From: Mauremys mutica
Taxonomy: Eukaryota > Chordata > Testudines > Geoemydidae
NCBI RefSeq assembly: GCF_020497125.1
Contig: NC_059073.1
Location: 14,219,225-14,283,224 of the forward strand
Length of the DNA stretch: 64,000 nt
Direction of reading: 5' to 3'
Shown: piece by piece, positions 22,505 through 33,076 of the stretch
Numbering within the stretch: position 1 is the stretch's first letter
How the letters are laid out: each line of letters starts with the position of its first letter
Made by a program: the position numbers and the translations under genes
The notes under the pieces: generated by a model
The model's input: only the letters and a program-made list of their open reading frames with translations
Database searches by the model: none
What the model was told of the DNA's origin: nothing

Positions 22505-23702
22505 CCCTAATGGGATGATGTCAGCCTGACATCTATCCTAGGCAAGATAATGGAGCGACTGATACAGGACACAATTAATCAAGAATTAAAGGAGGATAAT
22601 GTAATTAATGCAAACCAGCATGGGTTTATGGAAAATAGCTCCTGTCAAACTAACCTGTGTGATAGACCCAGGCCAGTTGGGTACAGCAGAATAGCAGAAG
22701 GCATATATACTGGCCACTGGATTAACAGTTTTCTGTTCCCTGACTGACCAGAGCAGGGGCTGCTCCAGGCTAATGAGAACACCTGACTCTAATTAACCTG
22801 CAAAGAGTCAGGTGAGGCCATTCAGTTAATGTGACCACCTGACTCTAATTAAGGCCCCTCTGATACTATAAAAAGGGCTCACTCCAGTAAGGCAGAGGAG
22901 AGCCAGGGAGCCAGGGGAGAGGAAGTGCGGCTGAAGGGCTGGTTAATGAAGACACCCTCAAACCATCGTTAAAGGAGCCCTAAGGAAAGGGTGAAGAAGG
23001 GAGAAGCAGGAGAGCTGTGGGGAAGTGGCCTAGGGAAATATAGCAACTCTGGCAGTGAAAGGTTGGCTGCCAACAGCTGCTACCATTAGGGTCCCTGGGC
23101 TGGAACTTGGAGTAGAGGGTGGGTCCGGGTTCCCCCCAACCCACCACTACAGGAACATCTCCTGGGAGGGGAAGTCAGGCCCCTGTCAGGACAGGAGGCT
23201 AAACTGTTCTGAAATAAGCCCCCAGGGACAACAGAGACTGTGGGAGTTCTCTCACCAACCTCCTTGCTGGCCTATGATGAAAAGGGCTCAGTAGACTGTA
23301 ACCCTGGTCCTAGAGAGAGAAGGGCTATGTGGAGGGTTGCAGTGAGCCACTGAGGCTAGCATAAACCACCTAGAAGCGCAGGACCCACGGGGGCAAGGTC
23401 AGAGCTCTGCCACACCTGATATTTTTTTTTATATGAGATGACAAGTTTGGTTGATAAAGGTAATAGTGTTGATGTAATATGGTTATACGTTTATAAGGTG
23501 GTTGACTTGGTACTGCACAACATTTTGATGAAAAACTAGAATGATGTAAAATTAACATGGCATATGTGTAATGGATTAAAAACTGGCTAAATGATAGATC
23601 TCAAAGTGGAATTGTAAATGGGGAATCATCATTGAGCAGATGTGTTTCCAGTGGGGTTCTGCAGGGATCAGTTCTTGGCCCTCTGCCATTTAACAATGAA
23701 AC
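22505..23702 (+). pseudogene. CR1 LINE fragment, reverse transcriptase, split by a solo LTR
   Basis: Before the LTR the plus frame reads IMERLIQDTINQELKEDNV and QHGFMENSSCQTNL, the conserved region between RT motifs of CR1. After 23,418 it continues with DKFG-like, LAKW and a GVLQGSVLGPLPF-like segment (about 23,650-23,690). Several stops and indels are present. The sequence stops at about 23,702 where another LTR-like unit begins. Confidence 0.8.
22658..23414 (+). mobile_element. Solo LTR with 4-bp target duplication CCTG
   Basis: The 757-bp unit begins TGTGATAGACCC and ends CTCTGCCACA. CCTG flanks it at 22,654-22,657 and 23,415-23,418. It interrupts the CR1 reading frame exactly at this point. 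A TATA-like CTATAAAAAGGG lies at about 22,865, giving plus-strand orientation. There is no internal region, so this is a solo LTR. It is a different family from the one at 11,660, although both share the TGTGAT start and a 4-bp duplication. Confidence 0.85.
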
Positions 23703-24367
23703 TGTCCAAAAAGGGGGGATGAACACCCCAAGGAACCCCATTGTCTCTTCCTGCCCACCTCATTCATCCTTGAGAAAAGGCAAGGAAACAGTTGTTGGAC
23801 TCTGAGGGGAGGGTTTTTGACCTAAAAGCTTGGTCAGTAATCTGCAGGAGCATGTAGTGAGAAAGTTTGCTTTGCAACTCAGATAATTTCTTAAGTAGAT
23901 ACTAGTAAGTGTTTTACCTTTCTTTTTCTTGCACTCATGTCTGACTATTATGCCTCATTACCGGTACTCACTTAAAATCTATCTCTCTGTAGTTAATAAA
24001 CTTGCTTTATTGTTTTATCTAATTCAGTGTGTTTTAAACTGAAGTGTTTGGGTAATAAACTGGCACATTATTCCCTTAAAGGAAAACAGAATTAATATAT
24101 TTGTACTGTCCAGGAGAGTGCTGGGCAGTACAGGACATACATTTCTGGAGGAAGATCCTGGACTGGGGGTGGAGAGAAGGGTAGTATTAGGATCACCCTG
24201 CAGTATAACTAAGGCTGGTGAGAGCCAGTAGCTGGCAATCTGCAGTTACACAGAGATGCTCAGGTTGTGGTTTGTGAGAAGCCCAGGTTGGAGCTACTAC
24301 AGCAAGGCACCCAAGGCTGGGGTGATGCAGCCCCCCACTAGTCTGGATTGTGCCCCGGTATGTCACA
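23703..24367 (+). mobile_element. LTR-like unit with polyadenylation signal
   Basis: Starts TGTCCAAAAAGGGGGGATG directly after the CR1 fragment and contains AATAAA at 23,995-24,000 followed by a T-rich R/U5-like stretch. A plausible end is GGTATGTCACA at 24,367. I could not find a matching target duplication, so the right boundary is provisional. Confidence 0.4.
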
Positions 24368-24765
24368 GTGGGATCACTGTAGGTCATTTCCTTCTGTATA
24401 GGGGGTGTAGAAACACTGCAGAGACAGCAGTGGAATAGCAGCCACTGAAGTTCTGTGGTCTGACAGAAAATTGTGTGCCTGTCCTGCCCCAGAGGAAACC
24501 CCCAGTGCAGAGCCTGGCTGTCTGGGCTCAGCACTGGGGCTGAGATCAGGACTTTAATGAATAAGACCCACTTTGAGTGGCTGAAGCTTATTTATGTCAA
24601 GCTGTGTGGATGCCACCAAGGGATCCCATATATACAGCACCTAGCACAATGGGGCCCGATCTGCACAGAGTGTTACCACAATACAAATGATAAGCAATAC
24701 TCTTAATACTATAAAAATAGACATGCTTACTTTGGTCCAATAGGGCTTTAATGTTTTTAATGATC
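24368..24765. other. Unassigned noncoding DNA
   Basis: No gene. Includes a short repeat piece at 24,628-24,650 (CAGCACCTAGCACAATGGGG...), the same ancient repeat as at 17,800. Confidence 0.4.
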
Positions 24766-25192
24766 ATAGAATCATAGAATCATAGAATTCAAGATCAGAA
24801 GGGACCATTATGATCATCTAGTCTGACCTCCTGCAAGATGCAGGCCACATAAGCCGATCCACCCACTCCTGAAATAATTCTCTCCCTTGACTCTGCTGTT
24901 GAATGCTCCAAATCATGATTTAAAGACTGCTAGTAGCAGATACTCCACCAGCAAGCGACCCCTGCCCCATGCTTCGGAGGAAGGCGAAAAACCTCCAGGG
25001 CCACTGCCAATCTATCCTGGAGGAAAATTCCTTCCCGACCCCAAATATGGCGATCAGCTGAACCCCGAGCATGCGGGCAAGACTCTCCAGCCAGACCCTC
25101 TGGAAAAAGGCTAACAATATCCTATCATTGACCCTTCATACTAATTACCATTGTGGCATGTTATTGACCTATTGACTAAGCCCGTTATCCTA

Positions 25193-26272
25193 TCATACCA
25201 TCCCCTCCATAAACTTACCCAGCTTAATCTTCAAGTCATGGAGGTCCTTCGCCCACACTGTTTCCCTCGGTAGGCTGTTCCAGAATTGCACTCCTCTGAT
25301 GGTTAGAAACCTTCGTCTAATTTCAAGCCTAAATTTCCTGACTGACAATTTATATCCGTTTGTCCTCGTGTCCACATTAGCACTGAGCTGAAATAATTCC
25401 TCTCCTTCCCTGGTATTTATCCCTCTGATATATTTAAAGAGTGCAATTATATCTCCTCTTATTCTTCTTTTGGTTAAGGAAAACAAACCGAGCTCCTCAA
25501 GTCTCCTTTCATACGACAGGCTTTCCATTCCTCGGATCATTCTAGTGGCCCTTCTTTGTACCCGTTCCAGTTTGAATTCATCCTTCTTAAACATGGGAAA
25601 CCAAAACTGCACACAATACTCCAAATGAGGTCTCACCAACGCCTTATATAACGGGACTAGCACCTCCTTATCTCTACTAGAAATACCTCGCCTAATGCAT
25701 CCCAAGACCGCATTAGCTTTTTTAGCGGCCACATCACATTGCCTACTCATAGTCATCCTACGATCAACCAGGACTCCTAGGTCCTTCTCCTCCTCCGTTA
25801 CTTCCAACTGGTGCGTCCCCAGCTTATAACTAAAATTCTTGTTAGTCATCCCTAAATGCATAACCTTACACTTTTCACTATTGTATTTCATCCTATTACT
25901 AATACTCCAGTTTACAAGGTCATCCAAATCTCCCTGGAGGATATCCCGATCATTTTCTGAATTGGCAATACCTCCCAACTTTGTGTCATCCACAAACTTT
26001 ATCAGCCCACTCCTACTTTTGGTTCCGAGGTCAGCGATAAATAGATTGAATAAAATCGGACCCAAAACCAAACCTTGAGGAACTCCACTGGTAACCCCCC
26101 TCCAACCCGACAGATCACCCTTCAATACGACCCTCTGCAGTCTCCCCTTTAACCAGCTCCTTATCCACCTCTGGATTTTCATTTCGATCCCCATCTTTTC
26201 CAATTTAACCAGTAATTCCTCATGCGGTACCGTATCAAACGCCTTACTGAAATCAAGATATATTAGATCCAC
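25193..26272 (-). CDS. CR1 ORF2 segment 3: catalytic reverse transcriptase core and C-terminus
   Basis: 359 codons in the same frame as the two upstream segments; between the TAG and this segment the frame is open (QHGFTKDRSCQTNL and onward). Motifs are IYLDFSKAFDTVPHEELL (first catalytic Asp), GVPQGLVLGPILFNLFIADL, KFVDDTKLGG (catalytic DD; most CR1 copies have FADD), GVLVDRRM, YKALVRPHLEYC and the C-terminal RRRFLTIRGVQFWNSLPRE. The natural stop is at 25,193. The complete ORF2 is 939 codons with only two nonsense codons. Confidence 0.92.
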   Translation of the reverse strand: MDLIYLDFSKAFDTVPHEELLVKLEKMGIEMKIQRWIRSWLKGRLQRVVLKGDLSGWRGVTSGVPQGLVLGPILFNLFIADLGTKSRSGLIKFVDDTKLGGIANSENDRDILQGDLDDLVNWSISNRMKYNSEKCKVMHLGMTNKNFSYKLGTHQLEVTEEEKDLGVLVDRRMTMSRQCDVAAKKANAVLGCIRRGISSRDKEVLVPLYKALVRPHLEYCVQFWFPMFKKDEFKLERVQRRATRMIRGMESLSYERRLEELGLFSLTKRRIRGDIIALFKYIRGINTREGEELFQLSANVDTRTNGYKLSVRKFRLEIRRRFLTIRGVQFWNSLPRETVWAKDLHDLKIKLGKFMEGMV

Positions 26273-26371
26273 CGCATTTCCCTTGTCTAAAAAATCTGTT
26301 ACTTTCTCAAAGAAGGAGATCAGGTTGGTTTGGCACGATCTATCTTTCGTAAAACCATGCTGTAATTTGTC

Positions 26372-27388
26372 CTAATTGCCATTGGCCTCAAGTTCCGTAA
26401 CCACTCTCTCCTTTAAAATTTTTTCCATGACTTTGCATACTACAGATGTTAAACTAACAGGCCTGTAGTTACCTGGGTCACTTTTTTTCCTCTTCTTGAA
26501 TATAGGAACAATATTAGCTAATCTCCAGTCAAACGGTACAACCCCCGAGTTTAGAGATTTATTAAAAATCATCACTAACGGGCTTGCAAGTTCACTCGCC
26601 AATTCCCTTAATATTCTAGGATGAAGATTATCCGGGCCCCCCAATTTACTTCCGTTAAGCTGTTCAGGTTTGGCTTCCACCTCAGATACTGTAATGTCTA
26701 CCCCCATATCTTCATTCCCATCAGTCCCTCTATCACTATTCCTTAGCCCTTCATTAGCCTCATTAAAGACCGAGGCAAAATATTCGTTCAGATATTGTGC
26801 CATGCCAAGATTATCCCTAATCTCCACTCCGTTTAAAGTTTTAAGTGGTCCCACTTCTTCCTTCTTGGTTTTCTTCCTATTTATATGGCTAAAAAACCTT
26901 TTGCTATTGGTTTTAATCCCCTTCACTAGGTCCATCTCCACCCGGCTCTTTGCCTTTCTCACTGCTTCCCTACACCCTCTGACCTCAATAAGATAGGTTT
27001 CTTTGCTGATCCCTCCCATTTTCCACTCTTTCTGTTTTTTCTTAATCACTCCTCTAAAACGCTTGCTCATCCAGCTCGGTCTAAAACTGCTACCTACGAA
27101 CCGTTTTCCCTTTCTCGGGATACATGCCTCTGACAGCTCCTGCAACTTCAACCTGAAATAACCCCAGGCGTCTTCCGCCTTTAGATCCCTAAATATGTTA
27201 GTCCAATCCACTTCCCTACATAGTTGCCTTAATTTAGTAAAGTTAGCCCTTTTGAAATCGTAAACCTTAGTCTCAGATGCAATTTTGTTTATCCTTCCAT
27301 TTATTTTGAAACGAATTAGCTCATGATCACTCGAGCCAAGGTTGTCCCCTACAACTATTTCCTCAACAAGGTCCTTGTTACTTACCAA
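26372..27388 (-). CDS. CR1 ORF2 segment 2: linker and N-terminal reverse transcriptase
   Basis: In the same frame as the endonuclease segment, separated from it by a single TAA and a short unlisted stretch with no further stop. It holds the end of the endonuclease (GSSDHELI, with the catalytic His), the basic linker (RPSWMSKRF, KEW, RVEMDLVKG) and the start of RT: GPDNLHPRILRELA, WRLANIVPIFKKRKK and NYRPVSLTSVVCKVMEKIL. It ends at an in-frame TAG (26,372-26,374). Known function of the family: reverse transcription at the nicked target. The segment is 338 codons. Confidence 0.9.
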   Translation of the reverse strand: MVSNKDLVEEIVVGDNLGSSDHELIRFKINGRINKIASETKVYDFKRANFTKLRQLCREVDWTNIFRDLKAEDAWGYFRLKLQELSEACIPRKGKRFVGSSFRPSWMSKRFRGVIKKKQKEWKMGGISKETYLIEVRGCREAVRKAKSRVEMDLVKGIKTNSKRFFSHINRKKTKKEEVGPLKTLNGVEIRDNLGMAQYLNEYFASVFNEANEGLRNSDRGTDGNEDMGVDITVSEVEAKPEQLNGSKLGGPDNLHPRILRELASELASPLVMIFNKSLNSGVVPFDWRLANIVPIFKKRKKSDPGNYRPVSLTSVVCKVMEKILKERVVTELEANGN

Positions 27389-27445
27389 AATCAGATCTAA
27401 AATGGCATCCCCCCTCGTCGGTTCAGCAACTACTTGATGAAGGAA

Positions 27446-28009
27446 TTAATCAACTATCACGTCTAGGAAAAGCTGAGCCCTATTATTATTACTAGCATTT
27501 GTTTCCCAATCTATATCCGGGAAGCTAAAATCTCCCATGATCATACAGTTCCTATTAGTATTTACCTCCTTAAAAACATTAAAGAGCTCTCTATCCATAT
27601 CCAGGCTAGATCCCGGTGGTCTATAGCACACCCCAATCACTATCCCAGGGGACGCTCTAGTAGTTTTCTTCCCCAATGTGACCATTGCCCAAACAGACTC
27701 CGTATTATCCATTGCATTGCTAGTTATTTCGTTACTTTTCACCTCATTATTGACATACAATGCTACTCCCCCACCTTTACCTTTGTATCGGTCTTTCCTA
27801 AACAGCACATACCCTTCCATACCTGTACTCCAGTCATGGCTACCGTTCCACCATGTTTCGGTTATTCCTACGATATCCGGTTTCAATTCTCGGACCAGGA
27901 GCTCTAGTTCCTCCATTTTGTTACCTAAGCTTCTCGCATTGGTGAACAAACATCCTAATTTTTGCTGTTTGGCTCCTCTCACCCTTTTCACCCAACTTGG
28001 TAGGGACAC
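27446..28009 (-). CDS. CR1 ORF2 segment 1: APE-type endonuclease domain
   Basis: 187 codons encode the N-terminal endonuclease of CR1 ORF2, which nicks target DNA to prime reverse transcription. Visible motifs are LFTNARSLGNK (metal-binding Asn), GITETWW (catalytic Glu), GGGVALYV, GVCYRPPGS and MGDFSFPDIDW. The last is normally GDFN, so the catalytic-site Asn appears replaced by Ser. The first listed codon is GTG inside the open frame, not a proven start; the frame stays open upstream to about 28,063. It stops at a TAA (27,446-27,448), and coding continues in the same frame beyond it. Confidence 0.88.
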   Translation of the reverse strand: MSLPSWVKRVRGAKQQKLGCLFTNARSLGNKMEELELLVRELKPDIVGITETWWNGSHDWSTGMEGYVLFRKDRYKGKGGGVALYVNNEVKSNEITSNAMDNTESVWAMVTLGKKTTRASPGIVIGVCYRPPGSSLDMDRELFNVFKEVNTNRNCMIMGDFSFPDIDWETNASNNNRAQLFLDVIVD

Positions 28010-28260
28010 AGTACTACCAGTATGACCTGTCGGTCTAGTATCCGTTCCCCCCCCCCCTCTTCCTTATACCTAACCGCCCCCCTCTGGCTATATCTGTTAT
28101 ACTGTTGTTCTCACTCTCAATGTATAAATTTGGCGTGGAGAGTACCTGGACCTCTCCCAACCGTCTCCCCCCAAAGCACCTCAGTGATTTCTCTGGTCCA
28201 GGGTCTGTAGGCTCTTGTCGTTACTTCTGATACAATCTATGTACATCTTTAGCCAATGGC

Positions 28261-30564
28261 AACATATCCACAGGGGGGAAAGGAGATGGGTCAGTCTCCC
28301 TCACTGGAATGCAGAGACTTATTATTCTGCGAGGGCTAAAACAATCTCCCCAGGCACTCTGGGGGGCCATCCAGCTTCTTGTTCCTCAGAGGTAGGCTGA
28401 CTATTATAGGAAATCTTCCTAGCAGCCAGAGGAATTCTCTTGAGGAGCAGTCTCCCCAGGGAGATGTTAGAAACTAGACTGGATAAGGCCTTCCAGCGCA
28501 ATGCTGGGAAAGAGAAGATGGGGAGAGCAGTGAGTGCTGAGTGAGGATGAGATGGGAGCAGGAGGAGAGACTGGGGGTTGGCATGGAGAGAGCGCAGGGA
28601 CTGTCTTTTCATTTATACAGGGCTGAGCAGAACAGAGTCCTGGGCTCTGAGGTGCTACCACAGTACAAGACATAATAATGAATAATAGGGCCGTTGCAGG
28701 GAAGGCAGAAATACCAGAGAGTCTGAGAGCACTAGTGGGGCTTGGCACACAGGCTGGAGAGTGGCATTGGAGGGGCCCAAAGAAGCAGTGGAAGAGAGCT
28801 GGAGGAAGATACCTGGGAAGTACACAGCAGGCCAGATGAGCGCTAGCAGCACCAGACTGAATGCTGAGAAAAACACATGGGAGGGAGGAGGGACACTTGA
28901 TGCTGCTGGGAAGTCATTTTCCCTGAGAACATTTCTTGTGGGCAATTAGTTAAGGTTCTTGGAGATCTCCAGTAAGGGTCCTCCTAGGATTCTAAACCCA
29001 GCTGCTTTTGAGGTTCACTCATCAAAATGGCCTTTTGCCCCTGCCAAACTGTCACGGATGAGGGGAAACCCCACATAGAACCTTCAAGCAGCTTTTAAAG
29101 TAAGCCCCATGCAGGGACAGGATCCTAAGGTCCATCTGGTGCTCCGAGCTCATGATGTGATAATATGCCACAGTACCAGCGAGCAATCGCTTGGAATAAT
29201 GTGTGTCATTGAAACAGTGCTCTCTTCTGCTTGGAGATTACCGCTCACTGCCACCACATACATTATTTAAACTGTATTAAATTCTGGGTTACTCGGAAAG
29301 TGCAAGAGATGTGGTTACAGTAGAAAATTATTAGGCATAATTTTTTATAGAGCTTTGCTCTCTTAGAAACATCCCCGATTTGATTTCTGATATTTATAAT
29401 CAGGACACAAGCTGCTGCTAAGCAGTAAAATGCCTGGAACAAACTAATTTGAAAATCCTGAGCCAAAGGAATTAAATCCCACCCTTGCAGGCACAATGCG
29501 CACCCTTCGGAGAGCTTGTTTTTTTTTTTAACCACGGCACCATATCAATGGCAAAATGTGAGGGGGAATCCCATGGAGAACTGATTCATGTCCTGCTTAG
29601 CTCTTCAGACCTGAACCTGTATTGCTGAAATAGGGGCCTGATTCTCCACTGCCCTGCAGCTTGGGCAGTCGCTGGCACCAGTACAAAGTGGGCGCGCGCA
29701 CACACTTCCATTCTGAGCTAGTAGCACTTTACATGCACTTTGCAAGGGGGAAGTGTAAGCACAAGATGCAGGGCAATGGAGAATGAGACTTGATTTCACA
29801 TAGCCCAGAGGCCATTTGGCAGTAGCTTGGGTGCTGCAAAGGGGCTGTAGAGCACATCTCCGCTGCCCTGGGGGCCTGTATGCCGGTTCTCAGGCAGGCA
29901 GGGGCAGTCTGTAGGAGTGGAAGGGGAAATAGCCGGGACAGTCCTGCACCTGGATCATTCTGTGCACTAGAGGGCTGTGCCTTGAGCTGCAGAGGTCCCT
30001 GGTAGATGAATAAGCACAGAACAAACCACCTCCCCTTGGGCTTTGCACCAGCCCAAGGCTGCCTCTCCCACATAGTTCCTGGAATGCCCTCCAGCGGGGA
30101 GCTTCAAACTTAGTGCTACTTGATACAGGAAATGGCCTGTTGGATTACACTTAACAGGAAGCCAGGTGAGTGAAAAGTAAAGCCTGAGGTGGATTGCTAG
30201 CAGCAAACCCCAGGCTCCTTGCCTTCCCTTGCAAAAGGTTGTAACTCCTTTGTGCGTTCGTGTTCAATAGGCAGCGTGTGCACCCTGTGCAGCTCTTCCC
30301 TGGCTGGTCTGCTTTTTTAACACCTCCAGATTTCCTTCTCCTGTTCACACTTTCCCATTTATTTTACCTGTAATTTTCAGAGCTTCTCAAAACCCAACAG
30401 AGCCCTAGTGTGGCAACCAATGGGAAATGCAGTGACTGGTCAGAAGCTCCATTATTGGGTTTGAGGGGGATTGAGACTAGAGGATTTTCAGATCAAGCCT
30501 GGGAGGCAGTCTGTATAAGCCTACTGTGTTCAGTGTGTGCACAATTCTTACTATTCCCAGATCA
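28261..30564. promoter_or_regulatory. Mostly unassigned; candidate conserved noncoding stretch at 29,100-29,560
   Basis: No gene. Open frames at 28,322-28,945 and 29,605-30,348 lack domains. The 29,100-29,560 interval is repeat-free and AT-rich, with AATTATTAGGCATAATTTTTTATAG and GATATTTATAATC, like a conserved noncoding element. No proof without alignment. Confidence 0.2.
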
Positions 30565-30572
30565 GTATAGAC

Positions 30573-30814
30573 CAGTGGTGGACAACCTGTGGCCCGTGGG
30601 CTGCACATGGCCCGTCAGGGTAATCCGCTGGCGGGCCATGAGACAGTGTTTACATTGACTGTTTGCAGGTACAGCCGCCCACGGCTCCTATTGGCCAGGA
30701 ACGGCGAACTGTGGCCACTGGGAGCTGCAAGTGGCTGTGCCTGTAATGGTCAATGTAAACAAACTGTCTCGCGGCCTGCCTGTGGGCCTGTGGGCCGCAG
30801 ATTGCCCACCACTG
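30573..30814. mobile_element. hAT MITE with 8-bp target duplication GTATAGAC
   Basis: The 242-bp element begins CAGTGGTGGACAACCTG and ends CAGATTGCCCACCACTG, near-perfect terminal inverted repeats. GTATAGAC flanks it at 30,565-30,572 and 30,815-30,822. The interior is also palindromic: ACAGTGTTTACATTGAC at about 30,645 pairs with GTCAATGTAAACAAACTGT at about 30,748. No coding capacity. Confidence 0.92.
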
Positions 30815-31066
30815 GTATAGACTGTACCTCCCACTCACTTATTCAACCCTGCCTCCTACCATTCCAAGCGCTGCCCTCAGAGATGCTCATGTAACTCACA
30901 CGCCTCCTGGGTATGGTGCTCTGTCCCCTCTAGTGGGACTGATTGACCCACCCCCGCTTCAGGGGTCTGAGCTGAATCCACCAGAATATACCCCTGAATC
31001 CTGGGTGTTCCCTGACTTCAGACAATCAACGGTGAGTGGAAGGTAGCAGAGGGGAAGAGCAGTGGG

Positions 31067-31412
31067 GTGTTAAAGGGATCTATGTCTGTCAGACATTCAT
31101 ACAGCAAGGTGGGGAAACTGAGGCAAAGGACAATGCCCAAGATTCTGTGGGGTGGGGGTTTGCATATTTTTAAACCATTGTGGCAGTGGTTGCTCACATT
31201 AATGCTGAGTTCCCTCCCCCTTTTAATAAATTTTCATTTGTTATACTCAGTGCCCGCAAAGTATTGTCTCTTAGAGGTACTCGGGGTCATGTTTAATTTC
31301 CCCAGATTTCTGAGTGGGCCGTGAGCTGTTTCTGTTTTATAATGTTAAGAGGAGCCAGTAGATATTTATCCTGCCCTTGTTGCTGCTGACACACCCTGGC
31401 AGAAGGGTTACA
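31067..31412 (+). mobile_element. LTR 3' portion, same group as the LTR at 16,148
   Basis: Contains TTTTAATAAATTTTC (polyadenylation signal at about 31,223) followed by ACTCAGTGCCCGCAAAGTATTG and ends GGCAGAAGGGTTACA. This matches the end of the 16,148-17,424 LTR (CTTGCGAGAGGGGAAGTATTG ... GGCAGAGGGGTTACA). The 5' part of the LTR is missing or diverged. Confidence 0.45.
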
Positions 31413-31674
31413 TGAAAAAAGCTCAATACAGACAAAGCTACAGCATCTAAGCATATGTTTGAGTCCCAACTCTGTTCCCTGCTAAGAACAGCAAGAAGAA
31501 CAGGACCGTAGCCAATTTAATATTGTCTTGGTAGCAATTCTTGAGACATTTGGGGGCTATTGTTAAATAACAGCCTGCAGATTGAGTTGACCAATGAGGA
31601 CCAGAAATTAGTATTCCACAGATTTCTAGCTCAGTGTGCTTAGCCACGCTAATCTCCCATACCATGTGGGGCTT

Positions 31675-32471
31675 TGTCATAAACAGTTAGTTAAGGGTTA
31701 AGGTTTTTTTCTACCTGTAAAGGGTTAACAAGCAGTACCTGTGAACACCTAACCAGAGGACCAATCAGGGACAAGAGATTTTCAAATCTCTGTGGAGGGA
31801 AGGTTTTTTTTCTGTTCTTTGTGTTAGAGAGTCTCTCTTGGGAGTTAAGGGAGTCCAGACATCTTAATCAAGTCCTCCCAGGTTTCTGCAATAAATTCTT
31901 CTATTCAGGCTAGTGAGTATTAGCAAGGAACTAGTATTCTTATACTTTTATTTCTGTATTTGCAATTCTGTGTTTTGCTATAGAATTTCTTTAATTCTGT
32001 ACTGTTATTGCTTTTACTGAGAAAGAAGGGAGGGGGAATTCTCTCCAGAGATTGATAAGTTTAGACCCTGTGTATTGTTCCATCTTGGTATTACAGAGAG
32101 AGTTTATTTTTTTTATTCTTTAATAAATCTTTTCTGTTAAGGACTTGGTTGATCTTTCCTTGGGTGAATTCTCAGGGAAAGGGGAGGAAGAAGGCATCCC
32201 TCTGTAGTTGGATCCCGATATCTCTCCTAGGAAAAGGGAGGGGGGAGGAAGCAGGGGGGAATGGTTTATTTCTCCTAGGTGTAAGAACTCCATGGATTTG
32301 GGGCTCTTGGGATCCCCAAGGATTTTGGGGAAGGACTGTGTCCCAATACACGTACATTATTGGGTGGTGGGAGCTTTTACCAGGTCTAAACTAGGATTTT
32401 AGTTTAGGGGAGTCCATGCAGGTCCCCATATTGGAACCCAACAGCTCTAAGTGGGGGTGAGACCTATGACA
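31675..32471 (+). mobile_element. Solo LTR of the Gmr1-like family, target duplication GGCTT
   Basis: The 797-bp unit begins TGTCATAAACAGTTAG and ends CCTATGACA, flanked by GGCTT at 31,670-31,674 and 32,472-32,476. It aligns by eye with the minus-strand LTRs at 53,490 and 59,713: same TGTCAT start, a shared GAGGACCAATCAGGGA block (CCAAT box), TTAATCAAGTCC, AGTGAGTATTAG, GCAATTCTGTGT, and a T-rich block with AATAAA (32,122-32,127) before GGACTTGGTT. It is therefore a relative of the full element, in the opposite orientation and clearly more diverged. The internal region has been lost. Confidence 0.9.
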
Positions 32472-33076
32472 GGCTTATATGAAAGAGACCAATCTAGCTG
32501 TACCACCTGAGCTGAGTGAAAGGCACAACATGAATAAATAGCACAAATGATGGAAGTAATATAGTTTAATAATCCAATATGTGGTTAGCAGAGATGAGCA
32601 CCTCAAATCCAAGGTCTTCAGATTTCTGGGTGTGAGGGGAGAGATTTGAATACAGAGATCTGTTCCGTATTGAGCCTTATCCTTGTAGCATCACAATATC
32701 ACTGCTCCCCTGCCTCAGAGGGACCCCTGGGTAAGCAGTTCAGCATTGTATGTGGCTAGCACTTGTATATGTAGTGGAGTGTATTGTGGGAAGGGTTGAA
32801 GGTGTGAGTGTGGAGTGAAAGGGTCCTTTGCAGGTTACGAGAGGCTGTAGAGGGAGGAAGGGAGAAAGGAATGGGTTAACTCGGTGCTCCAGGTAGGTCC
32901 GAAGATAAGAAGAAGATGACTCCAGCTGCTGAAGGCCAATGCACACAAACAAACTCTCTAAAAATCCGGGAGCTCGTATCTCAATTCCAACCAACTGTGA
33001 GAAAAGAAAAAGAAAAAGAACTGAACTGAACAAAACTGCAGGGGCAGCAAGCTAGTAAAACAGCGAAGGTCTGTGA
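32472..33076. other. Unassigned noncoding DNA, possibly old LTR material
   Basis: No gene or bounded repeat. The segment 32,730-33,060 may belong with 33,378-33,880 to an older unit split by the Harbinger MITE, but ends were not found. Confidence 0.3.

Larger units (their letters stand above)
24766..28260 (-). mobile_element. Near-intact CR1 LINE (about 3.5 kb)
   Basis: Minus-strand element with the 3' end at 24,766 (three CATAGAAT octamers), a 3'UTR of about 430 bp, ORF2 at 25,193-28,009 and a 5' leader to about 28,250. ORF1 is missing, so the copy is 5'-truncated or starts in the ORF1-ORF2 linker. Its coding quality is far better than any other LINE in the window, which suggests a recent insertion. 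The 5' end was not fixed by a target duplication. Confidence 0.9.
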
